DNA of 64,000 nucleotides. Source: UBA9611 sp965237595 (lineage in GTDB: Bacteria; Chloroflexota; Dehalococcoidia; Lucifugimonadales; UBA3495). The notes beneath the pieces were generated by a model. It had not been told where the DNA came from. It was given only the letters and a program-made list of their open reading frames with translations, and did no database searches. The number at the start of each line of letters is the position of its first letter. Within the stretch, counting starts at the first letter, position 1. Below are positions 36,443-45,332 of the stretch, piece by piece. Location of the stretch: positions 558,001-622,000 of the forward strand of contig CBDEFY010000006.1 of assembly GCA_965237595.1 (NCBI GenBank), written 5' to 3'. The position numbers were made by a program, and so were the translations under genes.

Positions 36443-37501
36443 ATGTCTAACTACATGTACGTTTCACTGCAAGACGATGACAAGATATTGGTCTTCACCA
36501 TGGATTCCGGGACCGGAAAACTAACCCCCAAAGGAGAGGCGCCTGCCGCCGGTGGGCCGTCCTCTTCCGCAATCAGCCCGGACAGAAGGACTTTCTATGT
36601 AGGCCATCGCAACAGTAAAGAGATTTCCAGCCACCTGATAGACCCGGACACCGGAGAACTTTCGCAGCTTAAAAAGGTGTCGGTTCAGGCCGCTCCTACG
36701 TTTCTGTCCACAGACCGCAGCGGCCGGTTCCTGCTTTCCGCTTATTATCAAGGCGCCCACGTGGCGGTACATCCAATCGGGGATGATGGATCGGTTAATG
36801 ACCCACCCATCGAATGGCTGGAAACCGCAACCGCCGCCCACGCAATTCAGACCGACCCGTCAAATAAGTTTGCCTTCGTTCCCCACATAGCCCGCTTGAA
36901 CGATAGCGTCATGCAGCCCCCCGGAGACGCTCTTGGGCCAAACGCAATCTTCCAGTTCAGGTTCGACGAGAAGACCGGAAACCTTACCCCCAACTCGCCT
37001 CTAAAGGTGGAACAAGGAGAATTCCTTGGTCCCCGCCACTTTTGCTTCCATCCGAACCTGGACGTTGTCTACTTTTCCAACGAACAGGGGTGCAGTGTTA
37101 CCGGCTATCGTCTGGACACTTCCGCCGGAACCCTATCGGCTTTCCAAACTATAAGCACTCTGCCCCAGGGTTATTCCGGAAGGAACACCTGCTCCCAGAT
37201 TCAAATCTCCCCATCGGGGAGATTCTTGTACGCCCCCAACCGCGGCCACAACAGCATCGCAGGTTTTTCCGTGGACGCCTCCTCCGGGCAGTTGACCGGC
37301 GCGGGGCAGGTGCCCACCGAAGCTGTTCCCAGTGCGTTCAGCTTGGACCCAGAAGGCGATTTTCTCTTCGCCGCCGGTTCTGAATCGGACCGTCTAGCTT
37401 CCTATCGGGTCAATGCCGATACGGGCGGGCTAACTCCCCTTGAGACCTATGCGGCGGGTAAGCGGCCCATGGGGGTGCTGATTACAAATGTTGGTGGCTA
37501 G
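36443..37501 (+). CDS. Lactonase family beta-propeller protein
   Basis: A 352-residue seven-bladed propeller of the 6-phosphogluconolactonase (YbhE/Pgl) superfamily. Repeating blade motifs are visible: YVSLQDDDKILVFTMDSGTGKLT, FYVGHRNSKEISSHLIDPDTGELS, FLLSAYYQGAHVAVHPI, DVVYFSNEQGCSVTGYRLDTSAGTL, FLYAPNRGHNSIAGFSVDASSGQLT and FLFAAGSESDRLASYRVNADTGGL. It may hydrolyse 6-phosphogluconolactone or another lactone. CGGAGGTTTTTCG precedes the ATG at 36443, favouring it over an upstream in-frame start. No signal peptide is present. Confidence 0.85.
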   Translation: MSNYMYVSLQDDDKILVFTMDSGTGKLTPKGEAPAAGGPSSSAISPDRRTFYVGHRNSKEISSHLIDPDTGELSQLKKVSVQAAPTFLSTDRSGRFLLSAYYQGAHVAVHPIGDDGSVNDPPIEWLETATAAHAIQTDPSNKFAFVPHIARLNDSVMQPPGDALGPNAIFQFRFDEKTGNLTPNSPLKVEQGEFLGPRHFCFHPNLDVVYFSNEQGCSVTGYRLDTSAGTLSAFQTISTLPQGYSGRNTCSQIQISPSGRFLYAPNRGHNSIAGFSVDASSGQLTGAGQVPTEAVPSAFSLDPEGDFLFAAGSESDRLASYRVNADTGGLTPLETYAAGKRPMGVLITNVGG

Positions 37502-37615
37502 GCCGACGTAAGGGCTGTTCCGGTTGCTAGGGTTTTCACCCCTCCTATATGCGCCTGGCCACAGCGGGGTTCTCCCTCCCCCTGCCCAACTAGACAATAT
37601 GGAGGTTGTGCTTCA

Positions 37616-38134
37616 TGACTCGCCGAGTCGTCACCGGAATTAACGCTGATGGGAAATCGTACTTCGTTCATGACGAATCCACCCCCAGGCTCACTGGATT
37701 TGGGGATGGTAATCGTCGAAGAAGTCTGGATAGACGATCCGGCTAGCCCTGATCCGACGGCGTCCACGGACTCGTTCAATGTGGAGAAGTCCCAACTAAT
37801 CCCTCCTCTCAATGACTCCATCGTGCGCATAGAAAATCTCCCTCCCGATAGCGTTACTCCAGATATAACGCCTGAGTCGTTAGCCGAGAACTTGTCTAGA
37901 TTTGATCTTGGGGACGCAATGGAATCGGATAACCCCGGTTTCCACACGACCCCCACCAAAGACTACGTAATAGTGCTTTCGGGAGAGCTATGTTTGGAAT
38001 TGGATGAAGGCCAGGTGCGCCTGCGAGCCGGAGATATCGTAGTTCAACGCGCAACACGCCACGCCTGGCACAACCGTGGGACCGAGCCATGTGCTTTCGC
38101 CGCCGTGCTGATTAGCAGTCCCAATTACCAGTAG
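37616..38134 (+). pseudogene. Cupin-domain protein, frameshifted
   Basis: ATG 37616, with TGGAGGTTG upstream, starts MTRRVVTGINADGKSYFVHDES and runs out of frame near 37680. From there the next frame gives SLDLGMVIVEEVWIDDP and a long variable segment, then a C-terminal cupin (DYVIVLSGELCLELDEGQVRLRAGDIVVQRATRHAWHNRG). One surplus base in the ACCCCCAGG region accounts for the shift. Corrected, the protein would be about 172 residues, as in a common family of small cupins that start MTRRVVTG. An alternative is that only the shorter frame starting at 37649 is translated. Confidence 0.65.
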
Positions 38135-38185
38135 AGTCCCAATGGCGCTGATGAATCTGCCTAAAATGCCCCCGCCAGGGAGCGG

Positions 38186-38342
38186 GAACAGTCGGGGCAG
38201 GAGGTGCTTAATCTGAACGCCGATGGCGCGGGCCTGACACCGGCGCAGCACCGCGCGACGCTGGAGTTGTTCCAGAGCGAGATCGCTCCGGCCCTGCGCC
38301 GCGACATTCCGAGCCGGGATTTTCCACCGGCCGCCGGGTGAG
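38186..38342 (+). pseudogene. Duplicated 3' tail of an LLM oxidoreductase gene
   Basis: About 155 bases closely match 34910-35065, the C-terminal coding end of the LLM gene (EVLNLNADGAGLTPAQHRAT onward, ending near a stop). There is no start or N-terminal part. The remaining gap up to 38476 holds no gene I can support. Confidence 0.8.
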
Positions 38343-38476
38343 TGACCTAGTGGATGGCCTAGGCGGCTTCGGTGCTGCTTCGACAATCGCACGGATGATG
38401 TAACGATTGAGGGTAAACTGTAGGGTGTCAAACCCAAGAAAGAACTTGATGGCCGTTCCGGAATGTCGAAAAATAC

Positions 38477-41025
38477 ATGACAGCAGATAATGATCAGGCT
38501 TTGGCTGCCAGATTACACCTCCGGCATATTCTTATGGCGTTTTTTTTATTTGTGGCCTTGACCGCCATAGGGATGATTCTCGTGCTCGTGATGGAACGGG
38601 ATAGGAGAGCAGAACACCGCAGAGACTTAAACGACTTTGTAACCGTGGTGGCTCAGTCCTTGGAGCGGCAGCTCCAACGGTCCTTATCTTCGACCTTTAC
38701 CCTTGCGGCCCTGATTCGACAAAGCGATGATAGGACGATTCTCGACTTTGACTCTGTAGCTGCAGAAATAATCGAGACTTTCGGGGGCATCGACAGCTTG
38801 CAGCTCGCTCCCGGAGGAATCGTTGCACAAATTTATCCTTTGGAAGGGAACGAGCAAGCCATCGGCCATGACCTATTGAACGACCCAGCCCGGCGCGCGG
38901 AATCCCTGAAAACCATTGAGTCAGGGCGTTTGACCCTCGCAGGTCCCTTTGAGCTAGTGCAAGGCGGCACAGCGGTCATTGGGCGTTTGCCGGTATTCGT
39001 TCCCAACGATCAAGGCGGAGAGAGTTGGTGGGGATTCACCATTGCCTTGATACGGTTGCCCAATCTGCTGGCAGCGATAAATCTGCCTATGGGCGCAGAG
39101 CAGGGCCACGATTACTGGCTGGACCGGGTCCACCCTGACACGGGACTGCGTGATGTGATTGCCGCATCGACTGAGAGAGACCTACAGGGTTCGGTGACGT
39201 TTAACATCGAGGTGCCCAATGGCTCCTGGGCCTTGCACCTGAGACATTCCGACAATCGAAGCGCGCTGTGGTTTTTGTTGGAAATCAGTCTGGTCGTCAT
39301 TTTCAGCGCCATGGCTTCCCTCCTTTTTTACACCCGGCTACAGCGAGCCGCCACACGCAAAATCGCTCGGCAAGCGCTGGATATCGAGATTAATGAACGT
39401 AGGCGCTTGGAAGCAGCGGAGTTGGAACTTGTGAAAGAGCTCTCCGTAGTCGACGAGGTGGCGAGAGTTATCACATCCACGTTGGACATCCAGGAAGGGT
39501 ATGGGGAGTTCGCCCAACAATTAGGACAATTAGTGGAATTCGATCACGTAGCTATAGCAGTCATCGACCAAGACGCCGGCACCGTCGAGTATAAATATAG
39601 TTACGGGCAGACGTTGCCCGGGTACGATGGGGGTCAAATCGTGCCCCTGGAGGGTACCCGAACACAAAAGGTATTCATGACCGGTCAGACCCTTGTCACG
39701 GAAGATACGGCCGCTCGCCCACAATTTAATGCGGACCCGATGCATTCCCAGTTCGGGCTACGGGCCAGCATTAGCACTCCTTTGAATCACAAGGGTCAAG
39801 TATTTGGCGCCCTGCACCTGAGGAGCGAAAAGGTGGTCGCCTTCGGTCTGCGGGAACAGGCCATAATTGAGCGCCTAGCCAACCAGATCGCCCCAGCCGT
39901 TAGGAACGCCGAGCTGTTCGAGCAGAGTCGGCGGGCTGAGGAGGCGACGCGAATAAGCGAAGAGAAATACAGGACTTTGGTGAACCAATCACCAGATATG
40001 ATTTTTGTCAGCAGAATCGATGACTTCGGGTTCACGGAGGTTAACGATCGAGCATGTGAACATTACGGTTACAGTCGTCAAGAGTTCTTGACCATGACTA
40101 TTTTTGACATCGAAATCGAGCCACCGTTGCCAGAACACCTTAGGTCTTTATATGACGACACCCCACAGGGTCAAGTGGTTGAGTTCTATGGGACCAATCA
40201 GCGAATGGACGGGACCACTTTTCCAGTCCATGTCAGATTCGCAAAACTCAACGAGGTGCTTGCTATTGCCAACGTCCGGGACGTTACAGAGCAGAGAGAA
40301 TTAGAACGAATTAAGGACGAGTTCGTTTCGGTGGTGTCTCACGAGCTTAGAACGCCCGTTACCTCGATAAAGGGATTTCTTGAGTTATTACGGGACGAAG
40401 AGACAGGACCTTTAACACAGGAACAGAAGCGCTATTTGGGGGGCGTCGGCCGAAGTACGACTCGCCTAGAGAAGTTGGTAACTGATCTCCTCGATATTTC
40501 CCTGCTCGACTCGGGAACGTTTCGTTTGGATCGGACGACCTTCGACCTTGTTGAGGTGGTCCAACACGTGATGGCGGATATGAGGTCCGAAATTGATGCA
40601 AAGGGTTTGAAAATTCGCACCACGGCTACCGCCCCAGATATCAAGATCGACGCCGACAGGAACCGGACGATCCAAATCCTGGCCAATTTAATAGGCAATG
40701 CTGTCAAGTTCAGCTTAGACGGATCGTCTGTTGATATTGAAATCATTTCGCTTCGTGATAAGAATTTCCTCCATGTCAATGTCCATGACCAAGGCCCTGG
40801 AGTTGCAGACGAAGACAACGAAAAATTGTTCCAAAATTTTCCCGCGCAGATAATTCGACAACTCGCTCCACAGCGGGGACTGGCCTAGGTTTGGCCATTG
40901 CAAAATCATTGGTGGAGTTGCAAGGAGGCGAAATCTGGGCAGAAAGCGAGCAAGGCAAAGGATCAACATTTGTTTTTACCCTACCGAAGAGTGAGGTGGA
41001 CCCGGAATTTCAGACAACTGGTTAA
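38477..41025 (+). pseudogene. Hybrid sensor histidine kinase (CHASE-GAF-PAS-HisKA), frameshifted in the ATPase domain
   Basis: Reads as an 803-residue ORF to 40888. Domains in order: TM1 (about 15-37), a CHASE-like extracellular domain (about 50-255), TM2 (about 260-288), GAF (about 330-480), PAS (about 490-610), HisKA with FVSVVSHELRTPVTSIKGF, then HATPase_c (N box IGNAVKFSLDG, G1 HDQGPGVADED). After EKLFQNF the frame shifts at AAAATTTTCCC (near 40838); the alternative frame supplies the missing GTGLGLAIAKSLVELQGGEIWAES box. The last codons after TLPKSE derive from an IS3-type end at 40992. Without correction the kinase lacks its G2 box and would be inactive. Confidence 0.8.
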
Positions 41026-41080
41026 GTGAGGGTCCTGCACCTAAAAATTTGCTGTGAAGGAGGAGCGGCGCGTGTAAAAA
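40992..41080 (+). repeat. Solo IS3-family end
   Basis: TGAGGTGGACCCGGAATTTC at 40992 and the following about 85 bases match, with divergence, the orfA-side end of the intact IS3 element at 42836-44165 (including the GTTAAGTGAGGGTCCTG and TGAAGGAGGAGC segments). No transposase body remains. It supplies the final codons of the upstream kinase frame. Confidence 0.7.
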
Positions 41081-41189
41081 GAACGGAGAGCGCTTCGTTC
41101 GAGGCGAAATCGTCCTTGGGGGTGGCGACGGGGAACACGGTTTCTTAGGTAGGCTCTGGCTTAGGCTAGAAGGGGCTCCCGCCCGTGTC

Positions 41190-41345
41190 AAACCCGCACG
41201 GCCCCCAATTTCACGGGGATCGATTTCAGCGATTACGTTGCCCTCGGAATTTCCCAGGAAGCTCGGTCCCCATAACTAAGGAGGTGGGGCTAAATCTACC
41301 TGTCAATATTCAGTCCCAGATCACTGTCGGCAGCGCGTAGCGCAG
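41190..41345 (+). pseudogene. Remnant of NMT1-like gene tail followed by MBL-like tail
   Basis: 41200-41285 resembles 33598-33692 (the last codons of the substrate-binding gene, TGVDLRDYIALEISQVALSP and the stop). It is followed at 41317-41335 by a CAGATCACTGTCGGCAGC tract resembling the MBL tail. The same order, substrate-binding tail then MBL tail, occurs at 33600-33808. The wider gap 41026-41404 holds no intact gene. Confidence 0.6.
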
Positions 41346-41404
41346 GTATCCGTTCCTCGCCTTCAGTTACTCCGGCAACCGGCCTGTAGGCACGTTTAAA
41401 GTTC

Positions 41405-42679
41405 CTAATCTTCGTCTTCGAATTGAGCGTGCAAGTCCACCTGGCGGCCGTCTTTTATGACCGAGCTTAGGTGTTTGCCGCCCTGCAGCACGCGGATGTC
41501 CCCCAGAGGATCGGCGTCCAGGATTAACACGTCGGCCAGTTTGCCGGGCTCTATAACGCCCAGCTCACCCTCCATGCCCACCGAATAGGCATTGTCTTTG
41601 GTGTAGGCGGTGATGGCCTCCATCGGCGTATAACCTCCGAATTTGACCATGATTTCCGCCTCGTGGGCGTGAAGAACGCCATAGGGCATCACTGGAGAGT
41701 TTCCGCTGTCGGTGCCGCACATGACCTTGACTCCCAGCGAACGAGCCGTTTGCAGAACGGTCACCGCACTGTCTGCGTTGCGCTTTATGACGTCCATCTC
41801 CTCGTCGCTGCGCCCCTTTTCCTTACTAACCTCCAGGGCCTCGAAAAGGAAGGTCATGGTGGGCATGATGCGCACGCCCGCCTCGGCCACGGCGTAGAGT
41901 TCCCCTTCCGTGGCCAGGTCAGCGTGCATGATCCAATCGACCCCAGCTTCGGCGGCCGATTTGGTCGACTCAGCCCCGCGGGAATGGATGCTGATGCGGG
42001 CGTTCCGGCGGTGCGCTTCCTCCACCACTGCGGCCATCTCCTCTTTGGCGATGGTCTGGGTATCGCCCCAAGTGCTGTCGGCCAGTTTGATGAAGTCAAC
42101 ACCGTGCTTGGTCTGCCGGCGCACCTCGGTAATCATGTCGGATACGTTGTTGGCCAAGATGCCCAACGTGTGCTCGGGTGTACCGACCCACGAGGGCTCG
42201 TAGTCGGCGATGCTGCCGTAGGTTACGATGAAGCGGCCGGCGGTGTAGATGCGCGGGCCCTGGATAAGTCCGGCGTTGATGGCGTCCCGCAGGCCGACCT
42301 CGATGAACCAGGTCCCACCCGGAATGGAGATGCTGGTGATCCCGGAACGCAGTACCGTCTGGGCGTTTCGGGCCGCCCTCAGCGCACTGAACCCCGGGTT
42401 TACGGTCCCGCGAGCGCTGGCGTAACCCTGAATCGCGGGCATCCCGAATGAGAGATGGCAATGGCCGTCGATGAGTCCGGGCATAATCCAATGCCTCGTC
42501 GCGTCAATAACATCGACCTTGGCGGCGTCTTCCAGGTTGAAATCGCCCGGCAGCTCCCCGACACTGGAGATGCGGTTGCCCTGGACGACCACGGCGGTAT
42601 TTTCAACGGCAGGTGCTCCCGAACCGTCGATAATGGTGCCGTTTTGAATCACTAAAGTCTTCGACTCTGATTTAGGCAT
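41405..42679 (-). CDS. Amidohydrolase-family protein (imidazolonepropionase-like)
   Basis: A 424-residue metal-dependent hydrolase. HWIMPGLIDGHCHLSFGMPAI carries the HxH metal site (about residues 61-81), ISIHSRGAESTKSAAEAGVDWIMHADL the later His ligands, VKVMCGTDSGNSPVMPYG the catalytic Asp and IEPGKLADVLILDADPLGDI the C-terminal beta-sandwich return typical of the superfamily. Substrates are probably cyclic amides or peptides; none can be named. GGAGTGGAT precedes the ATG at 42679; a longer in-frame start at 42808 adds 43 unconserved residues. It lies just outside the IS3 element. Confidence 0.87.
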   Translation of the reverse strand: MPKSESKTLVIQNGTIIDGSGAPAVENTAVVVQGNRISSVGELPGDFNLEDAAKVDVIDATRHWIMPGLIDGHCHLSFGMPAIQGYASARGTVNPGFSALRAARNAQTVLRSGITSISIPGGTWFIEVGLRDAINAGLIQGPRIYTAGRFIVTYGSIADYEPSWVGTPEHTLGILANNVSDMITEVRRQTKHGVDFIKLADSTWGDTQTIAKEEMAAVVEEAHRRNARISIHSRGAESTKSAAEAGVDWIMHADLATEGELYAVAEAGVRIMPTMTFLFEALEVSKEKGRSDEEMDVIKRNADSAVTVLQTARSLGVKVMCGTDSGNSPVMPYGVLHAHEAEIMVKFGGYTPMEAITAYTKDNAYSVGMEGELGVIEPGKLADVLILDADPLGDIRVLQGGKHLSSVIKDGRQVDLHAQFEDED

Positions 42680-42849
42680 ATCCACTCCAACTCGGCTCAG
42701 CCGCCCGAATTTCGCTTCAAAATTTGGGTGGCCTATCACTGAAAATCGGTAGGGTGAATTGTAATTACGGCGGTAAACCGAGTCAAACGGCTGGCATCGC
42801 TTAAGCAATCAGATCGCTGTCAGCAACCCGTAGCGTGAGGTGGACCCAA

Positions 42850-43794
42850 TCAGTTGGACAGGTTTGGTGCAAAACTAAGTGGGAGTTCCGCCGTCTTTCC
42901 AAGGTCTGAGAACGCTCCGTTCGGTGCCCGTTTCCCATTGATTGACCGTTCATCTGATGGCGCCAAGTCTCCTTTGAACACCTCAGCCGGTGTCCGGTAG
43001 CCCAAGGCCTGGTGGGGTCTTTGGTTGTTGTAGAAGCTGAAGTATGCGTCAAGCCCGGCCTTGGCTTCTCGCCCGTTGGAGTAGGCTTTCAGGTAGACCT
43101 CCTCGTACTTAACCGTGCGCCACAGCCGCTCCAACAAGATGTTGTCGGTGTAGCGTCCCTTCCCGTCCATGCTGATTCTCACTCCGTGCTGCTCTAGGAG
43201 ACCGGTGAAGGCTTCGCCGGTGAACTGGCTGCCCTGGTCGGTGTTGAAGACCTCTGGCTTCCCCTTGCCAAGCGCTTCCTCCAATGTCTCGACACAGAAA
43301 TCAGCATCCAAGGTGTTGGAAAGACGCCAGGCCACCACGTACCGCGTGTACCAATCCATGATGGCCACCAGGTATAAGAAACCCTTGGCCATGGGGATGT
43401 AGGTGATGTCGGCGGCCCACACCTGATTTGGTCTGGTGATCTCCATGCCGCTCAGGAGGTAGGGATACACCTTGTGCCCTGGCCCCGGCTTGCTGGTCCG
43501 GGGCCACCGGTAGATGGCACGTAGTCCCATGGTCCGCATCAGACGCTGGACCCGCTTCCGGTTCACCCTGTGACCTTGAGTGCCCAGCCAGACCCTCATG
43601 CGCCGCGACCCGTAGAAGGGGGTACTTAGGTACTGGTGGTCCATCGCCTTCATCACGGTCAGGTTCTCCGAGCAAGTCCCCTTGCGCCGGTAGTTTAGGC
43701 TGGACCTGCTGATGCTCAGTAAGGCGCACTGTCTCACTGTGGACAAGGCTGGGTGCCGCCGGTCCACCATCTCCCGCCGCCGCTCCCGGCTCAT
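42850..43794 (-). CDS. IS3-family transposase OrfB
   Basis: A 314-residue rve/DDE integrase-core protein. HTH_21-like N-terminal region (MVDRRHPALSTVRQCALLSISRSSLNYRRKG), then the core VWAADITYIPMAKGFLYLVAIMDWYTRYVVAW (first D), FNTDQGSQFTGEAF (second D), and YTDNILLERLWRTVKYEEVYLKAY (E). The C-terminal FYNNQRPHQALGYRTPAEVF is diagnostic. It overlaps orfA by ATGA, so OrfB is made by reinitiation or by frameshifting. All catalytic acids are present. Confidence 0.92.
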   Translation of the reverse strand: MSRERRREMVDRRHPALSTVRQCALLSISRSSLNYRRKGTCSENLTVMKAMDHQYLSTPFYGSRRMRVWLGTQGHRVNRKRVQRLMRTMGLRAIYRWPRTSKPGPGHKVYPYLLSGMEITRPNQVWAADITYIPMAKGFLYLVAIMDWYTRYVVAWRLSNTLDADFCVETLEEALGKGKPEVFNTDQGSQFTGEAFTGLLEQHGVRISMDGKGRYTDNILLERLWRTVKYEEVYLKAYSNGREAKAGLDAYFSFYNNQRPHQALGYRTPAEVFKGDLAPSDERSINGKRAPNGAFSDLGKTAELPLSFAPNLSN

Positions 43795-44093
43795 GGACCG
43801 AGCCTCTCCGCCAAGAAATCCCGCTCAACCTTCAGTTGGCCGATCTGCTGATAGAGCCGGGCAACAAGGACCGCATCGCTCTTCTGGCGTTTGTCTTGGT
43901 TCCCACCAAAGACGCCGACCGCTCCTTCCAACAAGGACTTCTTCCAGGCCTGGATCTGCCCGGGATGGACCTCGTAGCGGGCGGCCAGTTGGGCCACCGT
44001 CTCTTCACCCTTCACCGCTTCCAGGGCCACCTTGGCCTTGAATGTTGGGCTGTGCTTCCTCCGCTCTTTTGACATGTCCCACTCCTCCCTCAC
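43791..44093 (-). CDS. IS3-family transposase OrfA
   Basis: A 100-residue helix-turn-helix DNA-binding protein of the transposase_8 family: RRKHSPTFKAKVALEAVKGEETVAQLAARYEVHPGQIQAWKKSLLEG, followed by a leucine-rich coiled coil (LVARLYQQIGQLKVERDFLAERL) for dimerisation. It recognises the element ends together with OrfB. GGGAGGAGTGG upstream fits a ribosome binding site. Confidence 0.9.
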   Translation of the reverse strand: MREEWDMSKERRKHSPTFKAKVALEAVKGEETVAQLAARYEVHPGQIQAWKKSLLEGAVGVFGGNQDKRQKSDAVLVARLYQQIGQLKVERDFLAERLGP

Positions 44094-44270
44094 AGCAACA
44101 GCTGTGGCTATTTTAGGAGCAGAACTCTCACTTAACCACCTGTCCGAATTTCCGGGTCCACCTCAGCGCGGGTCTCCGTTCCTGACTTAGAGTTATTTCG
44201 GCAACCGGCCTTTTGGTGCTCCAAAAGGCCCTCGACTTTGCCCCTGGCCGGAGCCAAAGGAGCGGCCGCT

Positions 44271-45332
44271 GTGTTAGCCAACGCTCAGACCTGTGCAGTT
44301 ATCGGCCTAGACGGGTTCGTGGTCCAGGTCGAAGTGGACATCTCCCCTGGGCTGCCCGTCTTCAACATCGTCGGGCTCCCCGACGCCGCAGTCCAGGAAG
44401 CCAAAGAACGGGTGCGCGCCGCCCTGCGCAACAGCGGCTGCGAATTCCTCCTCCGCCGGATCACGGTGAACCTGGCCCCAGTCGACCTCAAGAAAGAAGG
44501 TCCGGCCTACGATCTGCCCATCGCCGTGTGCATGTTGCTGAGTTCGGGGCAGATTGACTCACTCCCGGCCGGCGCAGTGTTCCTGGGAGAGCTTGCCCTG
44601 GACGGAGCCCTGCGCCACACCATAGGCATCTTGGCCATGGTTTCGGTGGCCCGGGACCAAGGCTACACCTCAGTTTTTGTTCCCACCGTTGACGCCGACG
44701 AGGCATCTTTGGTGGAGGACATTCGGGTATACCCGGTCTCCAGCTTGAAACGCCTGATTGACCACCTGCGCTGCGAGGTTGAGATTGAGCCGCTGGACGA
44801 TGACGTTTGGCAGAACATCGACGACACAGCCGGGCATTACGAGATGGACCTGGCCAACGTCCGCGGACAAGAACACGCCAAACGGGCCCTGGAGGTCGCC
44901 GCCGCCGGATTCCACAACCTGATATTCAACGGCCCTCCGGGCAGCGGAAAGACCCTCCTCGCCCGGTGCCTGCCCTCGATCCTGCCCCGCATGGCCCAGC
45001 AAGAGGCCTTGGAAGTGACCAAGATTTACAGTGTCAACGGCGTGTTGCCCGCCGGCAACCCCCTCGTATTGCAGCGGCCATTCCGGTCGCCCCACTACAC
45101 CATCTCCAACGCGGGACTGGTGGGCGGAGGCCGGACGCTCCGGCCTGGGGAGATAACCTTCAGCCACCGGGGTGTGCTCTTCCTGGACGAGTTGCCCGAG
45201 TTCAACCACACAGCCCTAGAGTCCCTGCGCCAGCCATTGGAGGACAAAGTTGTCACCATCAGCCGGGTCAGCGGCAGCGTCACCTACCCGGCCAGCTTCA
45301 TGCTGGTGGCCGCCATGAACCCCTGTCCGTGA
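44271..45332 (+). pseudogene. comM: ComM/YifB AAA+ helicase gene, 5' part, interrupted
   Basis: ComM promotes branch migration during natural transformation. The N-terminal Lon-like domain (VLANAQTCAVIGLDGF, VFNIVGLPDAAVQEAKERVRAA) and most of the AAA+ core remain: Walker A NGPPGSGKTLLAR, Walker B VLFLDELPEF, then MLVAAMNPCP. The reading frame stops at that point where CGYxGD should follow. GTG at 44271 is the start, with AAAGGAG upstream. About 1060 of an expected 1500 bases are present. The remaining C-terminal third (arginine fingers, RISGPLLDRID region) is not found anywhere in the window. The break coincides with the end of the serine recombinase gene. Confidence 0.9.

Larger units (their letters stand above)
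42836..44165 (-). mobile_element. IS3-family insertion sequence
   Basis: Ends are TGAGGTGGACCC...GGACAGGT on the left (42836) and the inverted form on the right (to 44165). GCG flanks both sides as a 3-bp target duplication, typical of IS3. Removing the element restores CCGTAGCG-CGGGTCTCCGTT, matching the uninterrupted relative GCGTAGCGCAGGTATCCGTT near 41330. It encodes orfA and orfB with intact motifs. Confidence 0.9.

Noticed and set aside
41663..42451. A 262-codon plus-strand ORF in the amidohydrolase gene
   Set aside because: Antisense shadow; the minus strand has the metal-site motifs.
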